Assembly (NCBI GenBank): GCA_001953115.1
Contig: LSSL01002958.1
Location: 1 to 10,989 of the forward strand
DNA from: Smittium mucronatum
Taxonomy: Eukaryota; Kickxellomycota; Harpellomycetes; Harpellales; Legeriomycetaceae
Direction: 5' to 3'
DNA length: 10,989 bases
Shown here: piece after piece, positions 1 to 9,499 of the stretch
How the letters are laid out: each line of letters starts with the position of its first letter
Position numbering within the stretch: the first letter of the stretch is position 1
Translations under genes and position numbers: made by a program
Notes under the pieces: generated by a model
The model's input: the letters and a program-made list of their open reading frames with translations, nothing else
Databases searched by the model: none
Told to the model about the DNA's origin: nothing

Positions 1-71
1 CCAACCAAGAAAAGTGCAACGCTGTGCGCTGTCTCCACTACTCCCAACCAAGAATAGTACAACGCTGCGTG
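1..71. repeat. 43-bp-period direct repeat at the left edge
   Basis: The block starting CCAACCAAGAAAAGTGCAAC at 1-28 recurs at 44-71 with only a few substitutions; both copies carry CCAACCAAGAA followed by CAACGCTG. The period is 43 bases. The first copy starts at the very first base, so the array may continue leftwards beyond the window. The unit is much richer in C and G than most of the window. Its role is unknown; it could be minisatellite DNA or the edge of a larger repeat. Confidence 0.7.
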
Positions 72-82
72 AAATTTTAGTC

Positions 83-106
83 TAGTGTACTTCGAAAAGT
101 ACACTA
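83..106. repeat. Perfect 10-bp inverted repeat (hairpin)
   Basis: TAGTGTACTT at 83-92 is followed by the loop CGAA and then by its exact reverse complement AAGTACACTA at 97-106. A perfect 10-bp stem with a 4-base loop could form a hairpin in DNA or RNA; on the minus strand the loop reads TTCG. It lies just after the 43-bp repeat and before the minus-strand coding relics. No U-tract or partner gene shows that it is a terminator, so its function is left open. Confidence 0.6.
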
Positions 107-193
107 TTAAGCCCCTAAACCACGGCAAGGTATTTCACTCTTAGAGGATTGGTATACTCTATGATTTCAATAAATTTATCAGGTATCTGAGTT

Positions 194-463
194 TCATAAT
201 TTTAATTTACCATTGATTATGTATGTCGTACGCATATCTCCTTTGACTCCCCCATTATCAGTAGTTCTTCTGGATATGAGGCTACTCTGATTAAACTTTC
301 TCGCTCCTAGTTTATTACTGTGTGTAATACCTTGGATAACTTTTGTTTGATTAATCTTAACCCAAATGGGAGAGCACGAAAGTAGTAGATTTGGGTTTTC
401 AAACATGATAACACATATTTTACGCTTTATTATCGCAATATTATGTAAATTGGGCATTATCAA
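194..463 (-). pseudogene. Unrecognised minus-strand open frame, probable relic
   Basis: This minus-strand frame is open for 89 codons from an ATG at 463 and lies in the G+C-richer left block. The second half of the product is polar and basic and reads like ordinary protein, with a short RRTTDNGG segment near residues 66-73. The first half is less convincing. It lies downstream, on the same strand, of the other relics of this block, so it may be a further piece of the same decayed locus. I recognise no family. It could also be a chance open frame, which is easier to get here because the local A+T content is lower. Confidence 0.25.
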
Positions 464-658
464 GCTCCAGAAGCACCATTTAATCCTTTATATACATCAG
501 TCTTTATGCTGAATGTATCAAATATATATTTAAAAAAACTCTTCGAAGTAAAGATTCAGCTAAAACGGATCTATAACAGACCGCAATTATACTGTTCTAT
601 TTTTGATACAGAATTTATATCTTGAAAATTATTTGCTTTACTTTTCCACCTCCTCGAT

Positions 659-902
659 CTATATATTAGCTAGTGGAGGTGCCGCCTTTTCAGTCAGCGT
701 CTGTTGGGATCCCTTCCTCCCCGGCACATTTTCCGTTTTTTTTCGTTCTGATTCTAGGAAAGTATCGTAACTTTCTCCATGCGTGTTTCCATCTCTTCTT
801 TGAGTAGCTAAAACTAGAGTATCGGATTTGATTCCATAAAGTAAATCTTGAAACTTCTTTACGATATCCCTGAACTATTTTTTTCCCTTGAACCTCTGCC
901 AT
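659..902 (-). pseudogene. Decayed minus-strand gene fragment, unknown family
   Basis: Two overlapping minus-strand frames cover this stretch. One begins with ATG at 902 (start MAEVQGKK) and runs 70 codons. The other is open for 71 codons from 874 to 662, ends at a stop at 659-661, and has no ATG at its beginning. The second looks more like real protein: it contains LATQRRDGNTHGESYD followed by FLESERKK, a hydrophilic and well-mixed composition unlike translated A+T-rich noise. The likeliest reading is one ancestral reading frame broken by a frameshift, beginning in the first frame and continuing in the second. No family is recognised. The surrounding minus-strand relics suggest that one large locus decayed here. 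Confidence 0.4.
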
Positions 903-1021
903 GATTCTCTTAAATATATAGAGGCGTCCCCTAATTTTTTTCGCTTATTGGATAGCTATTTTTTATCTATTCTCCTTCCCCGCACCCAATAATATCTGTC
1001 AAACACGGCTATTAGGCAGTT

Positions 1022-1486
1022 TTAGGATATTCTTGTATAATCAGCCACTGATTTTTGTGCCATTGAAGTTCCGGTACCTGCGAAGATTTTTAAGAACTTT
1101 CTTTCACGAAGTCTTTTTTCTATTTTTTGTAGCGTTGAGCTGAAAATCAAAAATATCGCTGTTAATAGAAACTTTGATACCTGACTCTAATATTTTCTCA
1201 TACCAATGTGGGAAATTCATGCCGCTGTGAATGTTGCAAAATCACCTCTAGGATTCCACTACGATTAATTTTCTGGATACACATCCCACACCATTCAAAA
1301 TGCCTACGACCTGGTCTTCTAGGATAATCATTTGATCTTCTTATAACACATTGTATACTAATTTTCTATGGGACAAACTCCATGTGCGATTCCTGTCTGT
1401 AATTCGTCAAGATATGTTGTTTTTTTAATGACCCCGATACTGATTAATTGATTTTTTCGGGCTATATATAAATTTTTTTTCTTCTA
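1022..1486 (-). pseudogene. Decayed minus-strand gene, faintly deaminase-like
   Basis: Four minus-strand frames follow one another and overlap: 1361-1483 (41 codons), 1201-1365 (55 codons), 1107-1241 (45 codons) and 1025-1186 (54 codons). Each reads like protein, and none can be a gene alone. Read in order they contain GIAHG (1379-1393), GILEV (about 1243-1257) and ESGIKVSINSD (1155-1187). The adenosine/AMP deaminase family has an IGHG metal-site motif, then LEVCP-S, then G-V-(I/L)N(S/T)DDP in the same order, with a comparable overall distance. The second Asp and Pro of that last motif are missing here, and the order depends on switching frames twice. The pseudogene call is fairly sure; the deaminase link is a weak guess. 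Confidence 0.4.
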
Positions 1487-1618
1487 GGAAAAAAGTGTAT
1501 ATTTACTCTTTGACCTTCTTCTTAGATCAATGATTTGTAGAAACAGTTATCTATAAATTGAATAGTTTTCCTCAGTTCAGTTAAACGGTAAGCACCTTAG
1601 TGTGCGTTTTGATTTATA

Positions 1619-1714
1619 TTACTGGTTTTTTTCTGTAGAAGCCTCATGCAGTTTATCCACAACAAAATTTTCTAAAGTAGCGGAGATACCCATACAATAG
1701 CTAAAATTTCTCAT
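1619..1714 (-). pseudogene. Short minus-strand coding relic
   Basis: A 31-codon minus-strand frame starts with ATG at 1714 and stops at 1619-1621. It contains ATLENFVVDKLHEAST, a mixed amphipathic composition that differs from the Phe/Lys/Ile/Asn-rich translations of the pure A+T region. The same frame continues, with several stops, into the relic at 1361-1483, so this may be the more N-terminal part of that decayed gene. It is too short and too damaged for a family call. Confidence 0.25.
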
Positions 1715-1849
1715 ATTTGAGCTTCAGAAAACATAAGAAAGCTATTTTTTGGGAAGAGTGTTGGTTTACTTTAAAAAAAAATAAAAAATCTTCCTTTCAG
1801 AAAAGTGGATTATTATTTTTACAGAAAAGATGTTAAGGTTATCAGGAAC

Positions 1850-3590
1850 GCGTATCATACAGGATAAATTTATTCATAATTTGTAATTTTCGATCATTTA
1901 ATAATAAATTAAATTAATAACTAATATAAATCTATTCAGTTGTAGATAATTAAATATAAAATAACGTATATTTCCACAAAATGTATACCTTAATGTGAAT
2001 TTGGGGCTTGATAAAAACGATCATCATGAATTTGAAATATTTTTTGATAACTATCGGTTTTTTTGATATCAATAGCAATATTGAAATGAAACTAATCTCG
2101 AATAAATTCCTTGATTTACAGTTTTTATTTTTAGTTTTTAGTTTTTAGTTTTTAGTTTTTTATAATCGAGAAAATGGTAGATATTTTTGAATATGAAGAA
2201 TATCTTGGATAGAAAGATGAAATTTTCTAATTTGAAATTAAGTAGTCAAAGAATAAAATATTAAATCTACAGTAATATTACTTTTATAAAAAAAATATGA
2301 AATTGAGTAAAAATCTCCAAAGTTTAGAAATGTGGGGGTTTTTGGGCACTTTGGTTATTAAAAGATTGATTTTAATGTTCATTCATATATTTTCTTTTAT
2401 TATATGGATATTTTTTTCCTTTTAAATGTACTATTATTTTTATTGATTGGAACTTTTCTGATTCTTTTTTAATTTATATGAAATTTTATGTGGGTTTATT
2501 TTTGAACTCAGACTTTTTTTAATAAAGGAATTTTAAACTAAAATTTTGTTAAAGACTTTGGATGAATTATTATAATCTGTATCCAATAAATCTATTAGCC
2601 TTAGATTTAAATAATTAAGCCATCCACTCTACTATCTATTGAATTAAGAAAGCTTTTTCTAATTGATCTATTCTCTGAAATAATTCTAGTATCTGTTCAT
2701 TTCAAAATTTCTTAATTAGGAATATAGTATAAATTTAAAAGTAAATTGTCTGGTTTTAAAGAGAATATCACATATTTACATCTAAAAACTCTATTTTAAT
2801 ACTCCCCGATTCATTATTTTAGTATTTTCGATAGTAATTACAGCCATGAACTAGCTTTGGAAATATTCAAATTATATGTTTTTTTTAAAATTTTGTCTAA
2901 AAAAGTGTATACTCTCAATCATTGTGGCAATATTTTATATTAGAATTAGATGGGTTTTGATTCTATGTTATTTTAACTGAGCTAGCTTATAATTCACAGT
3001 ACTTGTGACCTAATTTATTATATACTTTTAATTATTATTTATAATATTTTTTTTAGCACGGAATAATGTTTTTGAAATTTTTAACTAATAAAAATCGAAA
3101 TTTTTTAATTTATTGATAAATAATTAATTTTTCTGGTACAAAATTAATAAATAGATAAAATATTCATAAAACTCGTTATTAACTAGAAAAAAAAATTGAA
3201 AATTAGATAAAATTATGCTCTTTATTTATATAATTTTAAATTTTTAGATTTTTTTTTAAGGTGATAAAAAAGAAACTCCTATTGTTTTTTAAATAGAATT
3301 AAAATATTTTGAGGACTAAATATGATTCAATAAAAATAAAGCTTAAATAAGTTTCAAAAATAAATATCGAAATATTCAAAAAAAATTCAATAGAACTAAA
3401 AATTTGTTTTTTTGTATATAAATACATATTTTTGTATTGAAAAATAATTAACATTTGTTAATTTTGTATTTTACAATAATTTTTCTATCCAGATGCTTTA
3501 CTTTGTATTATTATTATTTATTTTGTTTTTTTTTACAGGAAATTTATTTCAGAGTTAATAAAAAGTTATAAAAACTAATTTAAAAAAAAA
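1850..3590. other. Gene-free, extremely A+T-rich DNA
   Basis: I see no convincing coding relic in this stretch on either strand. The sequence is dominated by A and T runs, stops are dense in all frames, and G+C falls sharply from the block to its left. The only clear structure is the TTTTTAG-type heptamer array at 2120-2160. It looks like intergenic spacer or long-decayed DNA. Confidence 0.6.
2120..2160. repeat. Heptamer tandem repeat AGTTTTT
   Basis: AGTTTTT occurs four times without error at 2133-2160. It is preceded by one more copy at 2120-2126 and a degenerate unit at 2127-2132. This is a simple-sequence array of about six units inside the A+T-rich spacer. It superficially resembles a telomere-type repeat but is internal and short. 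Confidence 0.8.
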
Positions 3591-3598
3591 GGTGAAAA

Positions 3599-3834
3599 TT
3601 ATTTTAAAAATTTCATCCAGACCCTCTTCACCACTCTAGCAGCTACATACCTCAATAAAATTGATTTACGGACTAATCTTTGTGTCGGAATAATTATAAT
3701 GTTTTGTGGTACTGTGGCAAATTTTTTATAATTATTATTTTTTCTAGCCTGCTATTTAACCTAAATAATTCCACAAATAAATTGAGATGGTTCCAGAAAG
3801 GCCTACAATTAATATTTGGGCAGACCTTCGGTCA
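3599..3834 (-). pseudogene. Broken minus-strand coding island, unknown family
   Basis: This island stands out from its A+T-rich surroundings by higher G+C. On the minus strand a frame is open for 45 codons at 3697-3831, containing CRPFWNHLNLFVELFRL. A second frame is open for 50 codons at 3602-3751, containing PTQRLVRKSILLRYVAARVV and then KRVWMKF. They overlap by 55 bases, as expected if a frameshift joined two parts of one ancestral frame. Neither has a plausible start codon. The product would be basic at its C-terminal end. I do not recognise the family. Being isolated between long gene-free stretches, it is probably a remnant of a gene or mobile element. Confidence 0.35.
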
Positions 3835-3849
3835 CCAGGATGCCTTTTT

Positions 3850-5680
3850 CTTTAGTTAAATTGTAAATTCGAATAAAAGCTGATTGAAAGAATTCAAATC
3901 AAGAAAATTTAACACAAATCTTTTTGATAAAAATCAAAAGTTAATTATTGTGTCAAATTAAGTAAAAATATCGATTTAAGCTCACATTTGTAAATTTTGA
4001 GCCGGTTTAGGTAAATTAATAGAAAAAAATTCTCATTTTTAATTGAAAAATGAATCAAATTGGCTGATTAATATAAAATAATTAAATCAACCATTTTTCA
4101 TGAGATGCTATACCCATTAAATTTGGTGCAATTTAATTCTCATCAGGCTGATTAATTTTATTAAAACAAAAATAAATTTTTTTAGATTACTAGAATTTAT
4201 AGGATTTTTAGGGTTATTTCATATCATCTTGTGCATAAATCAATTTTCAAAATTACACGGCCATTAAAAATTTTTGATTTTGATTTCGAAATTATCTAAA
4301 AAGAGGCTATTTTAAACACTTTTATGTCGTTATAGAAAAAAAATTAGATTTAAATACATGTAATATTGTATAAATTTGAATCTTAAGTACTCTTTATTTC
4401 ATTTACTCTATCAAATTAACTCTTTCAGAACCTATTTTGTTAAAATGTCATTTAATTATTAATAAATGCTATCTAAAAAAAATTGAAATTTATACATCGT
4501 TGGATAAGTCAATTAATTGATCCAATTTAAATTTTTATAAGACACAAATGGGATGTTTAAAAAATTAGGATCTAAAGAGGAAATAATTTTTTTTTCATTA
4601 TTGGGGCCAAGTATCAATAAAAATTTATAATTTTTTCCAAAAATATTTTATTTAAACTTTCTATCAAATTTTGATAATATATTATGATTTTTATTCAAAA
4701 AATATCCATTATATTTTTTTTCTCTATTTTTACTTTGGTATTAAAAATTCTCTTAGTTAACAGTTTAAATAAAGATAAGTATATATAAATAATCAACCAA
4801 ATTTCATGATTAATTTTAAAGTATTATTTATTCCTGATGGGTAATATAACTAAGTTTCTGAATATCATAAACTAAGCCTCATAATTATTTTTTATTTTTT
4901 TCTGAGCTTTTTTTTATACTTTGGAAATTTATTAAACCCATAATTCAAAAAAATAAATTCCACAAACTACCCCAGTTATTATCAAAAAAGATTCATTAAA
5001 TATCCCACATTTAAAAATGCTTAACCTGAAGCTATAATTTGAATAAAAATTTAAAATTTGGAACGAAATTTGGAACGAAATTTGGATATCAACATAAAGA
5101 TATTATATTGATACAGATTTTTGTAAATCGAGTAATTAGGTTCAACTTGAATAAAACTCGTTAAATTTATAAATTCACATTTATTTGAAAATAGCGATAA
5201 TTTTCAAATGATTCTGAATTTTAAAATTAAACGCTTTTATCTTAAAATAAATCCATTTTCTTAATTTTTAAAATTGCATATTAATATATCCAATTATTAT
5301 ATCATTTCATAAAAAATTTTAAATACATGATTTCATTTTGTTTAATTTAGATAATAGTCAAAAAATCTCTTCATTTCATACAAAGGCCTGAATTGCGATG
5401 GTAGTTATTGATTCAAAATATTTATAGATTCTGGTACAAAATCAGTGAATGTATAAATAACTTGAAATTTTTTTTTAGTGCACCCCTTCTCCCCACTTAA
5501 GTAAAGTATAGATCTTAAAAAATTCAATAAATTTTTTCGTAAATATAATTCAATTATTTTTTAATATGATTTCATTTAATAAATATCTCGTTTTAAAGTA
5601 GCTAATGCTCAAAATTGTAAATTTAAAATTTTTTTCTAAAATTTTAATGAAAATTAAAATATTTAAACTAAATACTTTTT
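3850..5680. other. Gene-free, extremely A+T-rich DNA
   Basis: No coding relic can be supported here. Stops are dense in every frame and homopolymer runs are common. I looked for a further upstream copy of the tandem gene family at the expected spacing (near 3840) and found none of its anchors. The only clear local structure is the 12-bp repeat at 5054-5086. Confidence 0.55.
5054..5086. repeat. 12-bp tandem repeat, 2.75 units
   Basis: AAATTTGGAACG occurs at 5054-5065 and 5066-5077, and its first nine bases recur at 5078-5086, all without mismatch. The exactness points to recent replication slippage. Confidence 0.85.
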
Positions 5681-5684
5681 TTAG

Positions 5685-6700
5685 CATGATTTCTTCTTTA
5701 TTTTCTTTGATATTCCCAACCATCTTTTCTTTGTAAGCATAGTTATTCTTTGCACATCAGTTCTGTTAATCTCTGAAAGAAAGTGGTATACATGATTAAA
5801 TTTCTTTGATTTTAAAAAAATTCTACAGGAGAAACATACACCCTTCCAATTAGAGATATTTTTTGAATAAACGGAATTTACAAATTTGGAAAAAGTCATC
5901 ATAAAATCAAAGCCTTCAAAACCCATTATTACAAGTTTGGGATATATGCTACTCTGCTATTGTGAACTCAATAAGATTTTTTATGCACAAAAAATTATTT
6001 ATTCGAGGTTTTCCTTCAACTCTTTGTAATATAATCCTCTTTTTATCGAGCATGATGTTTTTTTATTATATATCGAAAAATTCTGGAGATTATAAGTTTT
6101 TAGAATCAAATATTATTCCTTTTTACGGGTTAAGAAATTCTATTGAGTTTTTAATTTTATTTCTGGAAATTTTTTCACTAATCGTACTATTGAATCTCTC
6201 AAGAGAGTTTTTTTTTTGACGGACCAAAAATAAAAGAGCTCTCAAATAAATTTCGGATATTTTTGAATTTACTTTTCCTATACCTCCGATTAACTTTATT
6301 ACGAGGCTAGATTTTTTGCATTTTTCCACAAAAAGCTTTGTATAATTCATGAAAAGTACGTTATTGACTAATAAATGAATTTTGCATACGTCCTCATAAA
6401 TTAATTATAACATTTTGTTTTTGTTTTTCCCAATGAGATGTTTAATATTTTTGGATAAATGGAACCAACAGTTGGCTATATTTATCAAAAAAGGGAATCA
6501 AAATAAAGCCTTAGTTATCGGAGGGGCTAAATTTAATACTAGACGTTTAAAAGATAAAATAATTCTAAAAAATGCAGTTTCTCCCATTATTAATTTGAAA
6601 CCCCATTAATAATATTTTTTTATCATCACTGCTAAATGCGTAAATATCTAATGGAGAAAAGGTATGGTTTTTGTTATTACTCCACCTAAAAACACAGGAT
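5685..6700 (+). pseudogene. Copy A of tandem membrane-protein family (possibly NTT/TLC-type nucleotide transporter), broken
   Basis: Plus-strand pieces in changing frames make up this copy. 5685-5792 is 36 codons, mostly one hydrophobic helix and ending in ISERKW. 5905-6216 is 104 codons with two membrane segments. 6220 to about 6300 carries KELSNKF. 6415-6606 is 64 codons with FLDKWNQQ, and about 6620-6690 has ISNGEKVWF. The 104-codon piece holds FFYYISKNSGD, then IIPF, a hydrophobic helix and LSRE, with ELSN just after a frameshift in a T run. NTT transporters, which exchange ATP and ADP across the membrane of intracellular parasites, carry a similar FNYT-(L)R-(T)KD, IPFLK, helix, KLSN order. 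The family call is an inference. Frames are interrupted by TGA at 6217 and by other stops, so no working product is expected unless the assembly is wrong. GTG at 5962 could start the longest piece, but no real start is evident. Confidence 0.5.
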
Positions 6701-7624
6701 ATTACACCTTTATAAGTTTAAACGGATTTAATATTAAAATACTCCCTAATTTAATATAAGTATCCCATGTTTGCTAAATACCTATCAATAAGAACAAAAA
6801 AATCCCAAAACTTATTTAACTGCATGAATTTATATTCAAAATTAGTTATAAATCTCCCAATTACTGTTAAAATATAAATATCAACATCTAATTGAATCTC
6901 AAAATAATAAAAATGTTTCACAGAAATTTTAATCAAAAAAAATTTAGTTTAAAAAAAAAAGGATAAAAAATCTTTTCGAAAACGATTTAAAGTCATTTTT
7001 TCACCTTATCAAAATTTTTATAATTTTAAAAAGAAAGAAAAACAGCCTATAATAGTCTAATTTGGAACCGAGTTTGAAAATTTATTATTAATATTATAAG
7101 CAAAGTGAGTCGATCTTTAATCTTTTATAGCATTTTATGTAATAAGCTCCTAGTTTTGTGAATATGTTAGTAGAATCCCCGAATTAATGCAATCTTATTG
7201 AACTTATTTTTCCTTATTATATTTTTAGTTGTAGCATCAAGATCAAATCAACAGAACGAACTCATCAAAATAGAAAATAACACATCTCACTATATCGCAT
7301 CAGAACCTTGAAAAGTTTTTTTTATGTTTTTGGATTTAATAATTTCACAGGATTATATTTTAAAAAAGTTCTTGAATTTCTATTAATAAACTCTTGTTCC
7401 TATATATATTTCGGTCTTATACTATTTAAGAGAATATATTTAATTTATTTGGAACTTTAGTCAAAAATATCAAAAAAATACTTCTGATGTCGATAAGAAG
7501 ATATAATTTGATCTGATGGATACAATCTTATTTCATTTATTTATTTTTATATAAAATAAAAACTAGTTTCTATATTAAATGAGGAATATTATATTAAATT
7601 TAAAATTTATACTTCTAAAAATTC
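6701..7624. other. A+T-rich stretch between copies A and B
   Basis: No frame here supports a coding relic that I can align to the other copies. If unit A was as long as B, its 3' part (matching 8922-9218) should fall near 6980-7280, but I could not find it, so it is deleted or decayed past recognition. An open frame on the minus strand at 6751-6936 is lysine-, isoleucine- and tyrosine-rich and looks like chance. Confidence 0.4.
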
Positions 7625-9221
7625 AAATCAGGCTTTTATTTTTATTCTCTAGGACTTCCTGTATTTTTCTTATTAGATAGCAGAGTAACTTTAATATCTT
7701 AATATTACCTGTTTCTATTAAAAAGTGGTAAATGTGATAGCACTTTTTGTTATTTATAAACTCTTTACGGTAACAGTCTTAATCTTTCCAAGTTTTTATA
7801 ATATCAGAAGAATATATTAAAGTGTATTTTTTCAAAAAAAAATCATTAAATAGTCAAAATTTTCAAAATTTTCAAATCCCAATCTGCTCAGAGTATTTAT
7901 TATATAAGTCATTCCAGCTTCGTTTAAAGTAACTTCAGAAATAATGAAAGTGTTAGTTTCCAATTTTTCTCGATGAATCTGATGCTAAAGTTTTTTTTCT
8001 CAGAATTTTTTTTTTTTTATATTTTGCCAAGATTTGGGGAGTTAAAACTTTCAGAATCATCATTTTTTTGAAATATCTAAAAATCTTGTAGGTTCTGATG
8101 AAAAATATATTGAATTTTTTTTTCTTTACTGTACTATTAAGCTTTTCTAGAGAGTTATTAATAGAACTATCAAATATATTGTATCGTTCAAACCAATTTC
8201 TGTTCTTTTTGAAATTATTTTTGGATATTTTTTCAATAGTTTCGGATTAGATACCAAATTGTTTCCATAAAAAAATAAATAGTTTAGAAGAGAGATCAAA
8301 TATCTCTTCGTTGACACTTAGTTGTACTTTACATATTTCTGCATAGATACTTCCTCAAATTTATCTTTGTTTTTACCTAATATATTTTTAATTTTTTTCG
8401 ATGCGTGGAACCAACAGTTTTTTCTTACAGTTTTAGTTGAAATTTTATTCAAGGGCTTCGTTATTTGTGGAGCAGATCAGTGGCTAGGCTATCAAAAACT
8501 AAATTTATACCAAAATAATTATACTCATTTAAAATTGTGTTTATTAACCAAATATAATCTTATGTGTTATCTTTGCTAACTATAGATATTTCTACTGTAA
8601 AAAAACAATGCTTCACATACGTAGCTTCTGCTATTATTACTGTATATATATCTATAGCCAATTTAAATGCGGAATCTAAATGTATATTACTAGCTTTTGA
8701 AATATGAGTGATAATTTTTTAGAAGTTATAATATACTTAATTTCACTTGGAATACCTGAATAGCTTGAAAATTAAGAACTAGATATAGTTTTGTTCTTTC
8801 TCATTTCTTAGTTTTTTCCTAGAAATAGTCGTGGCGATTTGTTTTTTTTGGATAATTTCTAGTTTTAATTCCCTCTTATAGAGTTTTTTTTCATATCTAT
8901 GAATATTCCCTCTGATCCTAGATCGTTCTTTATTTGAAAAAGACTAAGATCATCATTTTTATATTGAATAAACTTACTTTTAATGAAAAAAACATCAGTC
9001 CCTGTGCAATTTTCCAGGTATTTTTTAGAATAATAATATTTCTCACCCTTTTCGTAATAATCGTCGGCCATAAGGTTTCCGATACACGCAAATTTCTTAA
9101 AATTTCCACAATAATAAACAGTGGTCTTTTAATTTTTCAAAAACTTTTATTTCTTAATCCTCATACTCTTTTTGATATTTACAAGATCACTACAGATAAA
9201 TTCTACCCATTTTATTCTTGA
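7625..9221 (+). pseudogene. Copy B of tandem membrane-protein family (possibly NTT/TLC-type), broken
   Basis: The pieces, in order, are these. Near 7633-7728 is a degenerate helix ending in SIKKW. Near 8000-8090 is FGELKLSES. The frame 8092-8247 (52 codons) holds TVLLSFSRELLIELSNILY and then a Phe/Leu helix. The frame 8322-8576 (85 codons) holds LIFFDAWNQQFFLTVLVEIL. The frame 8558-8704 (49 codons) holds DISTVKKQCFTYVASAIITV. Finally 8922-9218 (99 codons) has a helix and VSDTRKFLK. ELSNILY followed by a helix recalls the KLSN-(L)S segment after the second helix of NTT transporters. W-NQQ-F-TV-VE recalls the W...F-YV-AEL start of their third helix. Spacing between some later motifs is longer than in NTTs, which weakens the call. 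The 99-codon frame has no ATG start upstream and probably belongs to the 3' half of the same gene. Confidence 0.5.
7855..7876. repeat. Short 9-bp tandem repeat CAAAATTTT
   Basis: CAAAATTTT occurs at 7855-7863 and 7864-7872, followed by CAAAT. It lies inside decayed copy B and is a simple slippage product; it would also shift or pad a reading frame by a multiple of three. Confidence 0.7.
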
Positions 9222-9292
9222 AACACAAATATCGTTAAATTTAATTAAATAATAAGACAAAAAATAATACAATAGCCTCGATTTTTAAACTT

Positions 9293-9329
9293 CACATGCA
9301 TATATATACATATATATATATATTATGTG
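9293..9329. repeat. TA microsatellite flanked by CACAT/ATGTG arms
   Basis: A nearly pure TA run broken by one C sits between CACAT (9293-9297) and ATGTG (9325-9329), so the whole element can fold back on itself. It lies between copies B and C. TA dinucleotide runs are common in A+T-rich genomes; no specific function is claimed. Confidence 0.6.
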
Positions 9330-9499
9330 TATTCGAGACTGCTATTTTGATATCTCCATTGTTTTTATTACTAACCGTTGGACTAATACCTTTTTTGAAC
9401 TTGTTATTTTATCAAATAAAATTCAGCAATGGTTATGCGATTAATTTTAAAATATCCAATGGTAAATATGAATAATCTTTATCCACTTTTAGTAATTTT

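Noticed and set aside
2120..2160. Telomere-like repeat
   Set aside because: The TTTTTAG array is internal, about six units long and lies in simple A+T-rich DNA, so slippage explains it.
3820..3834. Small GACC/GGTC stem near the coding island, considered as RNA gene or terminator
   Set aside because: The stem is only 4 bp, no tRNA-type arms or conserved T-loop sequence surround it, and it is explained as part of the coding relic.
5681..5926. Minus-strand 81-codon frame with ATG
   Set aside because: It lies antisense to copy A, whose plus-strand pieces align with copies B and C; the minus frame has no such support.
6123..6350. Minus-strand 75-codon frame
   Set aside because: It is antisense to the conserved helix and LSRE/ELSN region of copy A and is best seen as a shadow frame.
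5905..6700. Alternative genetic code making copy A an intact gene
   Set aside because: Reading TGA as an amino acid at 6217 meets TAA a few codons later, and the conserved continuation lies in another frame, so frameshift decay is the simpler explanation.
6751..6936. Minus-strand 61-codon frame
   Set aside because: Composition is that expected of translated A+T-rich DNA and nothing similar appears at the matching place in copies B or C.
8865..9071. Minus-strand 68-codon frame
   Set aside because: It overlaps the plus-strand frame 8922-9218, part of which matches copy C at the CAI block; the minus frame has no counterpart.
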